Shown here: piece by piece, positions 39,031 to 50,494 of the stretch
Layout: every line of letters starts with the position of its first letter
Numbering within the stretch: position 1 is the stretch's first letter
Source of the DNA: Oscarella lobularis
Taxonomy: Eukaryota; Porifera; Homoscleromorpha; Homosclerophorida; Oscarellidae
Length of the DNA stretch: 64,000 nucleotides
Reading direction: 5' to 3'
NCBI RefSeq assembly: GCF_947507565.1
Contig: NC_089186.1
Location: 1-64,000, forward strand
Position numbers and translations under genes: made by a program
The notes under the pieces: generated by a model
Told to the model about the DNA's origin: nothing
Databases searched by the model: none
What the model saw: the letters and a program-made list of their open reading frames with translations, nothing else

Positions 39031-39643
39031 ATCCCTAGTACTAGGAAGACCTCCAATATCTGCCGTATGGTACTAAGGAGACCTCAAATATCTACCGTAT
39101 GATACTAGGGAGAAATCAAAAATCTGCCGTGTAATACTAGGGAGACCTCCAATATCTGTCGTATGGTATTAGAGAGACCTCAAATATCTGTCGTATGGTA
39201 CTAGGGAGACCTCCAAAATCTGTCGTATGGTACTAGGGAGACCTCAAATATCTACGGTGTGGTACTAGGGAGACCTCAAATATCTGCCGTATGATACTAG
39301 GGAGACCTCATATATCTGCCGTATGGTATTAGAGAGACCTCAAATATCTGCCGTATGGTACTAGAGAGACCTCCAATATCTGTCGCATGGTATTAGGGAG
39401 ACCTCAAATATATAACGTATGGTACTAGGGAGACCTCCAATATCTGCCGTATAATACTAGGAAGACCTCCAATATCTGCCGTATGATACGAGGGAGACCT
39501 CCAATATCGGCCGTATGGTACCAGGGAGACCTTAAATATCCGCTGTATGGTACTAGGGAGACCTCCAATATCTGTCGTATGGTACTAAGGAGACCTAAAA
39601 TATCTACCGTATGATACTAGGGAGACCTCCAATATACAACTAC
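39031..39643. repeat. 32-bp satellite
   Basis: About 19 copies built from TACTAGGGAGACCTCC and AATATCTGCCGTATGG. GGAG-AC-CTCC is the inverted repeat within the unit. Confidence 0.95.
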
Positions 39644-40903
39644 TACAACGACTACAACTACTACAACGACTACAACGGCTACAACGGCTACAACTACTAC
39701 AACGGCTACAACGGCTACAAAGGCTACAAAGGCTACAAAGGCTACAACGGCTACAAAGGCTACAAAGGCTACAACGGCTACAAAGGCTACAACGGCTACA
39801 AAGGCTACCACGGCTACAAAGGCTACAACGACTACAACTACTACAACGGCTACAACGGCTACAACGACTACAACTACTACAACGACAACGGCTACAACGG
39901 CTACAACGACTACAACGGCTACAACGGCTACAACTACTACAACTACTACAACGACTACAACTACTACAACGGCTACAACGGCTACAACGACTACAACGAC
40001 TACAACGACTACAACTACTACAACGACTACAACGGCTACAACGGCTACAACGGCTACAAAGGCTACAAAGGCTACAAAGGCTACAACGGCTACAAAGGCT
40101 ATAAAAGCTACAACGGCTACAAAGGCTACAACGGCTACAAAGGCTACAACGGCTACAAAGGCTACAAAGGCTACAAAGGCTACAACGGCTACAAAGGCTA
40201 TAAAAGCTACAACGGCTACAAAGGCTACAACGGCTACAAAGGCTACAAAGGCTACAACGACTACAACTACTACAACGGCTACAACGGCTACAACGACTAC
40301 AACTACTACAACGACAACGGCTACAACGGCTACAACGACTACAACGGCTACAACGGCTACAACTACTACAACTACTTCAACGACTACAACTACTACAACG
40401 GCTACAACGGCTACAACGACTACAACGACTACAACTACTACAACGACTACAACGGCTACAACGGCTACAACTACTACAACGGCTACAACGGCTACAACGG
40501 CTACAACTACTACAACGACAACGGCTACAACGGCTACAACGACTACAACGGCTACAACGACTACAACTACTACAACGACAACGGCTACAACGGCTACAAC
40601 GACTACAACGGCTACAACGGCTACAACTACTTCAACGACTACAACTACTACAACGGCTACAACGGCTACAACGACTACAACGACTACAACGACTACAACT
40701 ACTACAACGACTACAACGGCTACAACGGCTACAACTACTACAACGGCTACAACGGCTACAACGGCTACAAAGGCTACAAAGGCTACAACGGCTACAACGG
40801 CTACAACGGCTACAAAGGCTACAAAGGCTACAAAGGCTACAACGGCTACAAAGGCTACAACGGCTACAAAGGCTACAACGGCTACAAAGGCTACAAAGGT
40901 CTC
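39644..40903. repeat. 9-bp satellite TACAACGGC
   Basis: About 140 units of TAC followed by AAC/AAA and GGC/GAC/TAC. Because 9 is a multiple of 3, one frame stays open for 432 codons (a Tyr-Asn-Gly / Tyr-Lys-Gly pattern). Tyr is essentially always TAC, with a few TAT and TTC exceptions, and synonymous third-base variation is largely absent. I therefore treat it as satellite, not gene. Confidence 0.93.
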
Positions 40904-43458
40904 TACTAATGAGACGTCGTCAACTGTGCCGCTCTATACTAACAAGACGTCGTCAACTGTGCCGTTCTATACTAATGAGACGTCGGCAACTGTGCCGCTC
41001 TATTCTATTGAGACGTCGTCAACTGTGACGTCTATACTAATCAGACGTCGTCAGCTGTGCCGCTTTATACTAACAAGACGTCGTCAACTGTGCCGTTCTA
41101 TACTACAAGACGTCGTCAACTGTGCCGCTCTATACTAACAAGACGTCGTCAACTGTGCCGTTCTATACTAATGAGACGTCGTCAACTGTGCCGTTCTATA
41201 CTAATGAGACGTCGTCAACTCTGCCGTTTTATACTAATGAGACGTCGTCAACTGTGCCGCTCTATACTAATGAGACGTCGTCAACTGTGCCGTCTATACT
41301 AATGAGACGTCGTCAACTGTGCCCTTCTATACTAATGAGACGTCGTCAACTCTGCCGTTTTATACTAATGAGACGTCGTCAACAGTGCCGCTCTATACTA
41401 ATGAGACGTCGTCAACTGTGCCGCTCTATACTAATGAGACTCGTCAGCTGTGCCGCTCTATACTAACAAGACGTCGTCAACTGTGCCGTTCTACACTAAC
41501 AAGACGTCGTCAACTGTGCCGCTCTATACTAACAAGACGTCGTCAGCTGTGCCGTTCTATACTAATGAGACGTCGTCAACTCTGCCGTTTTATACTAATG
41601 AGACGTCGTCAACTGTGCCGTTCTATACTAATGAGACGTCGTCAGCTGTGCCGCTCTATACTAATGAGACGTCGTCAACTGTGCCGTTCTATACTAATGA
41701 GACGTCGTCAACTGTGCCGCTCTATACTAATGAGACGTCGTCAACTGTGCCGTCCCTTACTAATGATACGTCGTCAACTGTGCCGCTATATACTAATGAG
41801 ACGTCGTCAACTGTGCCGGCTATACTAATGAAACGTCGTCAACTGTGCCGTTCTATACTAATGAGACGTCGTCAACTGTGCCGTCCCTTACTAATGATAC
41901 GTCGTCAACTGTGCCGCTATATACTAATGAGACGTCGTCAACTGTGCCGCTCTATACTAACAAGACGTCGTCAACTGTGCCGTCCCATACTAATGAGACG
42001 TCGTCAACTGTGCCGTCCCTTACTAATGATACGTCGTCAACTGTGCCGCTATATACTAATGAGACGTCGTCAACTGTGCCGCTCTATACTAACAAGACGT
42101 CGTCAACTGTGCCGTCCCATACTAATGATACGTCGTCAACTGTGCCGCTATATACTAATGAGACGTCGTCAACTGTGCCGTCCCATACTAATGAGAGATC
42201 GTCAACTGTGCCGCTTCATACTAATGAGACGTCGTCAACTGTGCCGTTCTATACTAGTGAGACGTCGTCAACTGTGCAGCTCTATTCTAATGAGACGTCG
42301 TCAACTGTGCCGTCTATACTAATGAGACGTCGTCAACTGTGCCCTTCTATACTAATGAGACGTCGTCAACTCTGCCGTTTTATACTAATGAGACGTCGTC
42401 AAATGTGCCGCTCTATACTAATGAGACGTCGTCAACTGTGCCGCTCTATACTAATGAGACGTCGTCATATGTGCCGCTCTATACTAATGAGACGTCGTCA
42501 ACTGTGCATTCCCATACTATTGAGACGTCGTCAACTGTGCCGTCCCATACTAATGATACGTCGTCAACTGTGCCGCTCTATACTAATGATACGTCGTCAA
42601 CTGTGCCGTCCCATACTAAAGAGACGTCGTCAACTGTGCCGCTCTATACCAATGAGACGTCGTCAACTGCGCCGTCCCATACTAATGAGACGTCGTCAAC
42701 TGTGCCGCTCTAAACTAATGAGAAGTCGTCAACTGTGCCGTCCCATAATAATGAGACGTCGTCAACTGTGCCGCTCTATACTAACAAGACGTCGTCAACT
42801 GTGCCGTCCCATAATAATGAGACGTCGTCAACTGTGCCGTCTATACTAATGAGACGTCGTCAACTGTGCCCTTCTATACTAATGAGACGCAGTCAACTCT
42901 GCCGTTTTATACTAATGAGACGTCGTCAAATGTGCCGCTCTATACTAATGAGACGTCGTCAACTGTGCCGTCCCATACTAATGAGACGTCGTCAACTGTG
43001 CCGTTCTATACTAATGAGACGTCGTCAACTGTGCCGCTCTATACTAATGAGACATCGTCAACTCTGCCCTTCTATACTAATGAGACGTAGTCAACTCTGC
43101 CGTTTTATACTAATGAGACGTCGTCAAATGTGCCGCTCTATACTAATGAGACGTCGTCAACTGTGCCGCTCTATACTAATGAGACGTCGTCAACTGTGCC
43201 GTCTATACTAATGAAACGTCGTCAACTGTGCCGTTCTATACTATTGAGACGTCGTCAACTGTGTCGCTCTATACTAATGAGACATCGTCAACTGTGTCGC
43301 TCTATACTAATGAGACGTCGTCAACTGTGCCGCTCTATACTAATGAGACGTCGTCAAATGTGCCGTTCTATTCTAATGAGACGTTGTCAACTGTGCCGCT
43401 CTATACTAATGAGACGTCGTCAACTGTGCCGCTCTATTCTAATGAGACGTCGTCAACT
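40904..43458. repeat. 33-bp satellite
   Basis: About 77 copies of a 33-bp monomer with parts TCTATACTAATGAGACGTCG and TCAACTGTGCCGC; GACGTC is palindromic. Occasional losses of 2-5 bases shift the frame, so the long open frames hop between registers. That argues against a coding role despite a period divisible by three. Confidence 0.95.
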
Positions 43459-43535
43459 TAAAGGCTAAATATTAAATCGAGGGCCAAATCTTTGATTCTA
43501 AAGGCCAAAGTATTAAATTGAGGGCCTAATCTTGG
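43459..43535. repeat. Diverged 41-bp satellite, start
   Basis: Two units of the AT-richer sister of the 41-bp satellite (TTAAATTGAGGGCCTAATC), interrupted by the following palindromic block. Confidence 0.85.
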
Positions 43536-43782
43536 GAACAATTGTCCTGGAGACAATTGTCCTGGGGCCAATTGTCCAGGAGACAATTGTCCTGGAGACA
43601 ATTGTCCTGGTGACAATTGTCCTGGGACAATTGTCCTGGAGACAATTCTCCTCAATTGTCCTGGAGACAATTTACCTGGGGACAATTGTCATGGGGACAA
43701 TTGTCCTCAATTGTCCTGGAGACAATTCTCCTGGAGACAATTGTCCTGGAGACAATTTTCCTGGAGACAATTGGCCATAACT
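43536..43782. repeat. Palindromic GACAATTGTC repeat, variant block
   Basis: About 16 units of CCTGGAGACAATTGT. GACAATTGTC is a perfect palindrome without the central A of the other blocks, so this is a separate subfamily inserted within the diverged 41-bp satellite. Confidence 0.93.
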
Positions 43783-44998
43783 TTAAATTGAGGTCCTAAT
43801 CTTTTATTAACAGGGCCTAAATATTAAATTGAGGGCCTAATCTTTGATTCTAAAGACCTAAGTATTAAATTGAGGGCCTAATCTTTGATTAACAGGGCCT
43901 AAATATTAAATTGAGGGACTAATCTTTGATTCTAAAGGCCTAGATATTAAATTGAGGCCTAATCTTTGATTAACAGGGCTTAAATATTAAATTGAGGGAC
44001 TAATCTTTGATTCCAAAGGCCTAAGTATTAATTTGAGGGCCTAATATATGATTCTAAAGGATAAATATTAAATTGAGGGACTAATCTTTGATTCTAAAGG
44101 CCTAGATATTAAATTGAGGCCTAATCTTTGATTAACAGGGCTTAAATATTAAATTGAGGGACTAATCTTTGATTCCAAAGGCCTAAGTATTAAATTGAGA
44201 GCCTAATCTTTGATTCACAGGGCCTAAATATTAAATTGAGGGCCTAATCTTTGATTCCAAAGGCCTAAACTTTAAATTGAGAGCCTAATCTTTGATTCAC
44301 AAAGCCTAAATATTAAATTGAGGGCCTAATCTTTGATTCTAAAGGCCTAAGTATTAATTTGAGGGCCTAATTTATGATTCTAAAGGATAAATATTAAATT
44401 GAGGGCCTAATCTTTGATTAAAAAGTCCTACAAATTAAATTGAGGGCCTAATATTTGATTCCAAAGGCCTAAACTTTAAATTGAGGGCCTAATCTTTGAT
44501 TCACAAAGCCTAAATATTAAATTGAGGGCCTAATCTTTGATTCTAAAGGCCTAAGTATTAATTTGAGGGCCTAATTTATGATTCTATAGGATAAATATTA
44601 AATTCAGGACCTAATCTTTGATCATAAAGGCCTAAATATTAAATTGAGGGCCTAATCTTTGATTCTAAAGGCCTACATTTTAAATTGAGGGCCTAACCAT
44701 TGATTCACAGGGCCTAAATATTAAATTGAGGGACTACTCTTTGATTCACAGGGCCTAAATATTAAATTGAGGGACTAATCTTTGATTCACAGGGCCTAAA
44801 TATTAAATTGAGGGCCTAATCTTCGATTATAAAGTCCTACAAATTAAATTGAGGGCCTAATATTTGATTCCAAAGGCCTAAACTTTAAATTGAGGGCCTA
44901 ATGTTTGATTCACAAAGCCTAAATATTAAATTGAGGGCCTAATCTTTGATTTTAAAGGCCTAAGTATTAAATTGAGGGTCTAAGTTATGATTCTAAAG
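43783..44998. repeat. Diverged sister of the 41-bp satellite
   Basis: About 29 copies of a 41-bp unit with parts CTAAATATTAAATTGAGGGC and CTAATCTTTGATTCTAAAGG. Aligning it with the main 41-bp monomer shows shared TTGAGGGCCTAA, CTTTGATTCTAA and AAGG blocks at the same spacing, so the two families have a common origin. Confidence 0.9.
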
Positions 44999-45040
44999 GA
45001 ATAGGAATAGGAATAGGAATAGGAATAGGTAAAGGAATAG
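44999..45040. repeat. (GGAATA)n short repeat
   Basis: About six AATAGG units marking the end of the satellite region. Confidence 0.9.
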
Positions 45041-45470
45041 TATAGGGGCGGTTAGCGAGAGTGTTGCACGTGTTTAGCTGAAGTGTTGGACCCCTAAAGC
45101 TTTGGTGGATGCTTCCTATTTTCTAAATGTCTTTTAGCGTCCTAAATGCACCACTGCTTTTTCCCTTTTCTATATTCTTCCCTATCCTAATCATGACGCA
45201 CGCCCATTCGCCGGAACGGGGTGCGTCATTGCGAGCGGCTCGAAACCTCTAACTACAAAAGTCGCTAAAAATAGCCGCTCGCCAAACGGAAATGACGTAG
45301 CCTAACACGACTTCTCGAACAAAACACACGAACAACACTGAAAGGATCCTCTAAGGGGGGACGATTATCGTTTAGACATTAGTCCTAGCTAGCGTTGTGC
45401 GTGGATGGAATGCGCTTGGGGGCCCCGGCCTAGGGGATAAACACGCACCCACACAAACATGCACGCGTAC
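45041..45470. other. Satellite-to-gene transition sequence
   Basis: Single-copy sequence without a recognisable gene. It holds the two adjacent inverted repeats listed separately. Confidence 0.6.
45193..45282. repeat. Two adjacent perfect inverted repeats
   Basis: First pair: ATGACGCAC (45193-45201) and GTGCGTCAT (45221-45229), loop 19 bp. Second pair, one base later: GCGAGCGGCT (45231-45240) and AGCCGCTCGC (45273-45282), loop 32 bp. They could form two hairpins side by side. It might be a small miniature element or a structured promoter; no flanking target-site duplication is evident. Confidence 0.8.
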
Positions 45471-45960
45471 GCGAGAAACAAACGCGCGCGAGCGAAAAAA
45501 AGGAGCTACAAATTCCCCCGCTTACCTTGCGACGTCCTCTTCGCTCCGATGAGCTCTTCGATCTTCGTTCTACTCGACGGCGCGTCGTGTCGTCTCGCGT
45601 TCGCCGCGTCCACGCGCGTGCGAACGATCTGGAAGGAGAATTCGACGCCTGCATAGTGAATAGACGCGATTGGCTTACAGTTTCGGCGTTGGAGAGACGC
45701 GTGCTTCGTGCGTGCCTCGCGCGCGTTCTCTCGCGCGATCTGCACAAAGGGACGCTGCAATTGCACGCGAGCACTCTGGCTGAACTTACCGCGCTGCGCT
45801 GTGTGGCTTCGATGTTCGCCACGTCGTCCAGCCGAACGAGTCCGGACACGCGCTCGCGAGAGAATGAAATTTTGTTTGCGATGCGCTTTCGCTTGGTGCG
45901 CGAGGCGTCAAAGGGCCGACCAATGGGATGACGCGCTGCTGCGGCCTAATTAGTGTTTGG
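45471..45960 (-). other. CpG-rich block with splice-like signals, unresolved
   Basis: Very CpG-rich, with an inverted CCAAT box near 45918-45924. On the minus strand there are two strong donor-like sites (GTAAGTTCAG ending at 45783; GTAAGCGGGG just below 45527) and an acceptor-like CACTATGCAG near 45656. This would give an exon of about 125 bp whose best frame includes VEFSFQIVRTRVDAANARR. No start codon or protein family could be assigned, and further exons would have to lie toward the satellites. It may be a promoter with non-coding 5' exons or a decayed gene. Confidence 0.3.
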
Positions 45961-46190
45961 CAGCTGCGAACGATTTGATTAGATGAGAAAGTAATTTGAA
46001 CGGTGCTCCGTGTCTGCGGTATTAATTAATTAAGTTCGCCAAATTTGGTGATTTCCGATTACGCCCAGAAAAGAAAATTCGAATCTTTGTTGCACGTACA
46101 CTTTTAATTAATAAACGAGTACTACTAATCTAAGCAAGCAGTGCGTCTTCTAAAACGACCAGTCCTAACACACTCGAGTACAGATGACAT

Positions 46191-47620
46191 CTATAATATT
46201 TCGGCATCTGGTTCGTATCTAGAGAAAATGAGATGATGCCAAATCAAAATCACTGAATAATTGATTGAAGATGGATGTAGTGCTAACTTTTTTAAACGAC
46301 TTCGAAGATCTTTTAATTGCTCGTTTTTCTTCGTAAGCATTTTTTTCATGTTTGTAAATTGAGCCGTTTCGCCGAGTTTCTTTTCCAATTCCTAAAATCA
46401 TTATCCATTTTTTTCACTACTTAGTTCCAAGTATGAAAAATCAAACCTTTTCAGCATTTTCAAGCTTAGCTTTGATAGCCAACAATTCGTGTTTGGTTTC
46501 TCCCAATTCTTCCCTCAATTTTCCATCGTCTTCACCCCCAGCAGATTTTCCACTTAAAACTGGATTTGCCTTTGATTGTGAAGAGGTTGTTGGAACAACA
46601 TCCGATGCTGCTGACTAGAAAACAAGAAAATATCTCATAAAACTATCTTCCAACTGATTTTTTAATTAAATACTGATTTGGTTTCTTTTGCTTTTAGAGC
46701 TGCTTCAGCTTGCACTAATTGACTCTTCAATTTCCCTTTTTCTTCCAAGGCATCATGAGCCTAAAAAAAGAACAAATAATCATTGTAGTTCAATAGGAAA
46801 GAGTCTCTTCTTTCCTTACCTTTCCTTCTATCATTCGCATTCGTTCCTTCATTTTATCATTTTCCTCTTTCAGCCGAGAAATTTCCTATACAGATATAGA
46901 ATCAAAAGAAATCCTCAGTGAGTCCACACTAACCATCTGCAGAAGAGCACTCCCACCAGCCTCATTCAACGGCTCCAATTTCGTCTTGGCTGCTGGAAGA
47001 GTCTAAGTACATAATACATTATTCTATTTTATAGTTGTCTGCCCCCCTCCCTGTGGTGCAACCTTTGAAGCTGTTGCAGATCCTAATCCAGAAGAAGCAA
47101 ACTGTTTCTCTTCAAATCGAGCAATTTCCTCAATCAATTCCCTTCGAAATAAATCACAAATACGAAAAATTGACTTTTCGTCATCTTACTGATTCTCGAG
47201 CTCAGAAACGTCGGCACTCAACTTCAGATGCCATTTCTCCGCCTGTCGAAAAACTTGACGTAGCAGAAGAACGTTCGTATGCGTCGTATGAATCAGTTCC
47301 GATTCGACGTCGCCCTTGACAACGGCGCAAAGACCGAATAACATGTCCCGTAGTTCTTCGGCTGTAAACGTCTCCTCCGTCAATCTAGACGAGACGAAAA
47401 CGCGTAGAATGCACGTTATAGACATCTATTGCACGTACCTGCTTTCTTTTAAATCGTCGAACGCCGAATCGACGGTTTTGATGCGCTGTGCGCGCTTAAA
47501 ACGCGCGAAGCGAAGATATTTGACGATGGCTTCCGTGTGGTGCTCATTTAGACCCACTTCGGAAGTCTATGAACGAGATAGGCCACGTATAGACTGAGCT
47601 TATCGTCGAATACTCACCAT
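46191..47620 (-). CDS. LZTFL1: LZTFL1, leucine zipper transcription factor-like protein 1
   Basis: Ten exons on the minus strand: 47618-47620, 47439-47566, 47190-47384, 47063-47141, 46934-47002, 46820-46885, 46674-46760, 46447-46614, 46288-46391, 46191-46218. Together they give a protein of about 308 residues, close to the roughly 300 of vertebrate LZTFL1. The N-terminus reads MTSEVGLNEHH; family-diagnostic stretches are VESELIHTTHTNVLLLRQ, AEKWHLKLSADVSELEN, KLEPLNEAGGSALL and, at the end, MLTKKNEQLKDLRSRLKKYE. The second half is a long coiled coil. In vertebrates LZTFL1 binds the BBSome and restrains its entry into cilia, affecting Smoothened trafficking; the same cytoplasmic role is inferred. 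Introns are short and GT-AG with consistent phase. The exon-4 donor (GTTGCA) is weak and is the least certain border. It shares a 91-bp intergenic region with the divergent PH-RCC1-FYVE gene. Confidence 0.95.
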
Positions 47621-47711
47621 CGCGTGTTTTGATTCGGTTAGCGCACGCGAGAAGCTCGACTACGCCCTGCTTGTCGATTTCACTTTGAGCCCTTCGCAAC
47701 GGCGCGTAAAA
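47621..47711. promoter_or_regulatory. Divergent promoter, 91 bp between two start codons
   Basis: The whole space between the LZTFL1 ATG (minus) and the PH-RCC1-FYVE ATG (plus) is 91 bp of CpG-containing sequence with no TATA box. Both 5' UTRs must be very short, overlap, or start in upstream exons I cannot see. Confidence 0.6.
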
Positions 47712-50494
47712 ATGGAAAGCGAAGCGGAGATTGCAGGCGATAAAGAAGCGGCCGCTATTGTGTATGAAATGGTGAAAGGAGCCACTCTACTAAAGGCAGG
47801 ACGCACCGTAAGAATTCGCGATTCGCAGCGAAATGTCTTCGAGTTAGAGCGATGTCGCATGCTACGTTCGTATTTGCAGCCTAGTATTGCATGCCTCCTA
47901 TATAAAAGAGCGAATCATTAGTGCACTGTCCGTTAGTTTCAAAGCTAAGTGGCATTCAGTTAGAGTTACGTAACCAATGTCTCTGAAACATAGTGATAGG
48001 CACTTTGTTTTTACATAGGGAAAGCCTCACTTTCGACGTTTTCAACTATCAAACGGTACGATTTTATATGTGCTACACTGTTTTTAATTAATTAATTAAT
48101 AGATTCGTTCAAGGCACTAATACCGCATTTCTATAGATTTGTCTCGCGTAACATGGGACTCAGCAAAACACAAAGACGCTGGAGGTGTGAGCTTTGAGTT
48201 GAAATCAAATAATTTCACACATTTCGTCACTCCCCCTCAGTTTTAATATCCCAGATGACGGAAATTGTTCACGGACAAAAAACCAAAGTATTCGAAAGCT
48301 CGCCCGTGCCAGAATACGAGGTGTGTGCGTGTGTGACGACGTCTCTCCCAAAAGGAAATTCCTACTCTATGTTATGTCTTTATTTATTTAGCCCTTCTCC
48401 TTCTCCGTTCTCTATCACAAATTCTCGGCGAATCGTTCTCTCGACGTCGTGTGCAAAGACAAACGCGAATACGACATTTGGACGCGAGGTCTCGAAGCTC
48501 TAATGCGCGGATTTCGACATCTGAAAGCGGTGGAAGAAGCCGCCAAGGAAGCGGACAAAGAAAAACGAGCAACAACGACGGTAAAAGCCTCACTCTATAA
48601 GCTCTTTCAATTTCAATTTCTCTTTATGAAGAGCGTTTTTGACATTCAAGGTCAAAGCAAATTTAAAAACGGTTATTAATTCGCGTTCAGTCTACGTGCC
48701 CCCCATAGTCCTATCATAGATGCATGTGACATTTACACGTGGGGTGCCGGGGCGCGCGGGATGCTCGGTCACGGCGACGACGTCGACGAAAAAACGCCGC
48801 GGGTCGTCGAAGCGCTTTTGGGTCGAAACATGAAAATGGCCACGTGCGGTTCACATCACACGATGGCACTAAGCGGTAAAAATCTATTTTGTACAAATTA
48901 ATTATTTATCGTCGTTTTAATTAATTAATTAATTAAGTGGGTGGAGAGGTTTTCTCGTGGGGCTCGGGTGCGAACGGTCGATTGGGGCATGGGAATGTGC
49001 GTGATCGATATTTACCGATTATGATTGGGGAATTGCGAGGAATGGATGTCCAGTCAATCAGCTCTCATGAACACCATTCGGCCGCCGTATGCGGTAAAAT
49101 TTATCTTTATTTATTTAATTCTAACCTATTTCTTGTTCCAGATAATGGTGACTTGTACACGTGGGGTCGAGACATGGGTGGCAGTCTTGGATACAAGTGC
49201 GAGAAAAGGCAATTAATACCTCGGCGTCTTGACATTCAAAAACAACGAGCTTCTTTGGTTGCCTGTGGCAACACTCATACATGCAGTAACCCTAACCGTC
49301 GTCATATAATTATTTATTTACTTACTTATTTCGTAGTTGCTACTGATGAGGGCGTGGTTCTCACCTTTGGAATGAATGAGGAAGGCCAGCTTGGACACGG
49401 AAATGAAAGGTCGTCTGTCAAACCCAAAGTAGTAGAAGTGCTACAGGGATCAAACGTCATAGCAATCGCATGTGGACTAAAACACACAGGAGCAGTAACA
49501 GGTAAAAAGAAAATATGATATATAACATTCACCTATTTCGTTGCTAGACACTGGAAAACTGTGGATGTGGGGAGCAAATGAATTTGGCCAATTAGGGACA
49601 GGGGATCGCATAAAATCGCTCTATCCAGCAAAAATCGAAAGTCTAAGGTACCGTACCCTATCACACTATAGTACTAGATGCCCCTCTAAAACCCTCATTA
49701 GAGACTATGAAGTGTGTGACGTCAGCTGCGGGGACTCTCACAGCGCAATATTGATCAGTGAGTGAGAATACAAAACCTCATTGCTTTCATTAGTATATTA
49801 ATTTATTTAATTGAGGCAATGGTATTGTCTATTGCTGTGGATTGAACAAGGACGGACAACTGGGTCAGGGAACGACGTCACAACGCTCCGAATTTTCCAA
49901 ACCGCAGCCAGTCAGCACGCCAACCGGATGCAAAATAATTCAAATTGCATCCGGCGCGAATTCCAACGCTGCCGTCTCAGGTCTCAGAGAAACACGGGAA
50001 CTAGTCATCTGACATTTACTTCTATAGACTCTGGACGGGTTTTCACGTGGGGAAGTGGCTCATCGGGATTGCTAGGACATGGGGACACAAAAAATAGGTA
50101 CTTACATAATAGAATTAATTTAATTAAAAATTAGACATTTTTCTCTTCAGATTAATGCCTACTGAAATTGAGAGTATGGCAGATAAGCACGTGATCCTCG
50201 TCTCGTGCGCCCAATCGCACATGGCTGTCACTGTTGTACGATCTTGGGTCCCAGACGACGAAGCGAAGAATTGCATGGCATGCAAATTGAAATTTACGAC
50301 CGTTCGACGCCGGGTAATTAATTAGTTAATTAATTAATAATTAATATGTCTATTTTTTGATGTAGCATCATTGCCGTAAGTGCGGTGGATTGTTTTGTGA
50401 CGCGTGTTCGGCCAAAAGATATCCGCTATTATCAATTGGATATAGTGATCCCGTACGTGTTTGCGATCGCTGTCATGCCATGCTTACGTCATGA
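47712..50494 (+). CDS. PH-RCC1-FYVE domain protein
   Basis: Sixteen exons give about 586 residues: 47712-47807, 48019-48055, 48137-48186, 48255-48320, 48392-48580, 48632-48650 (tentative), 48720-48875, 48938-49093, 49142-49285, 49337-49501, 49548-49647, 49702-49757, 49816-49980, 50028-50097, 50151-50313, 50366-50494. Residues about 10-145 form a PLC-type PH domain ([45 protein letters not shown]). About 155-510 are RCC1 repeats ([107 protein letters not shown]), one seven-bladed propeller. The C-terminus is a FYVE finger with [17 protein letters not shown] and VRVCDRC, which would bind PI3P on endosomes. RCC1 blades may give nucleotide-exchange activity; that is inference. The same PH-RCC1-FYVE order is known from the plant PRAF family, but the plant C-terminal BRX-type extension is absent. 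Confidence 0.9.

Noticed and set aside
39611-40909. 432-codon Tyr-Asn-Gly / Tyr-Lys-Gly frame
   Set aside because: Period 9 keeps the frame open. Tyr codons are almost always TAC and synonymous variation is largely absent, unlike a selected repetitive protein. No signal peptide or promoter seen.
40926-43468. Thr/Ser-rich and Arg/Leu-rich frames up to 334 codons
   Set aside because: By-products of a 33-bp satellite. Non-triplet length changes make the frames hop between registers.
49286-49300. GTAACCCTAACCG in an RCC1-gene intron as a telomere insertion
   Set aside because: Only about one and a half telomere units, within the normal donor region of a short intron.
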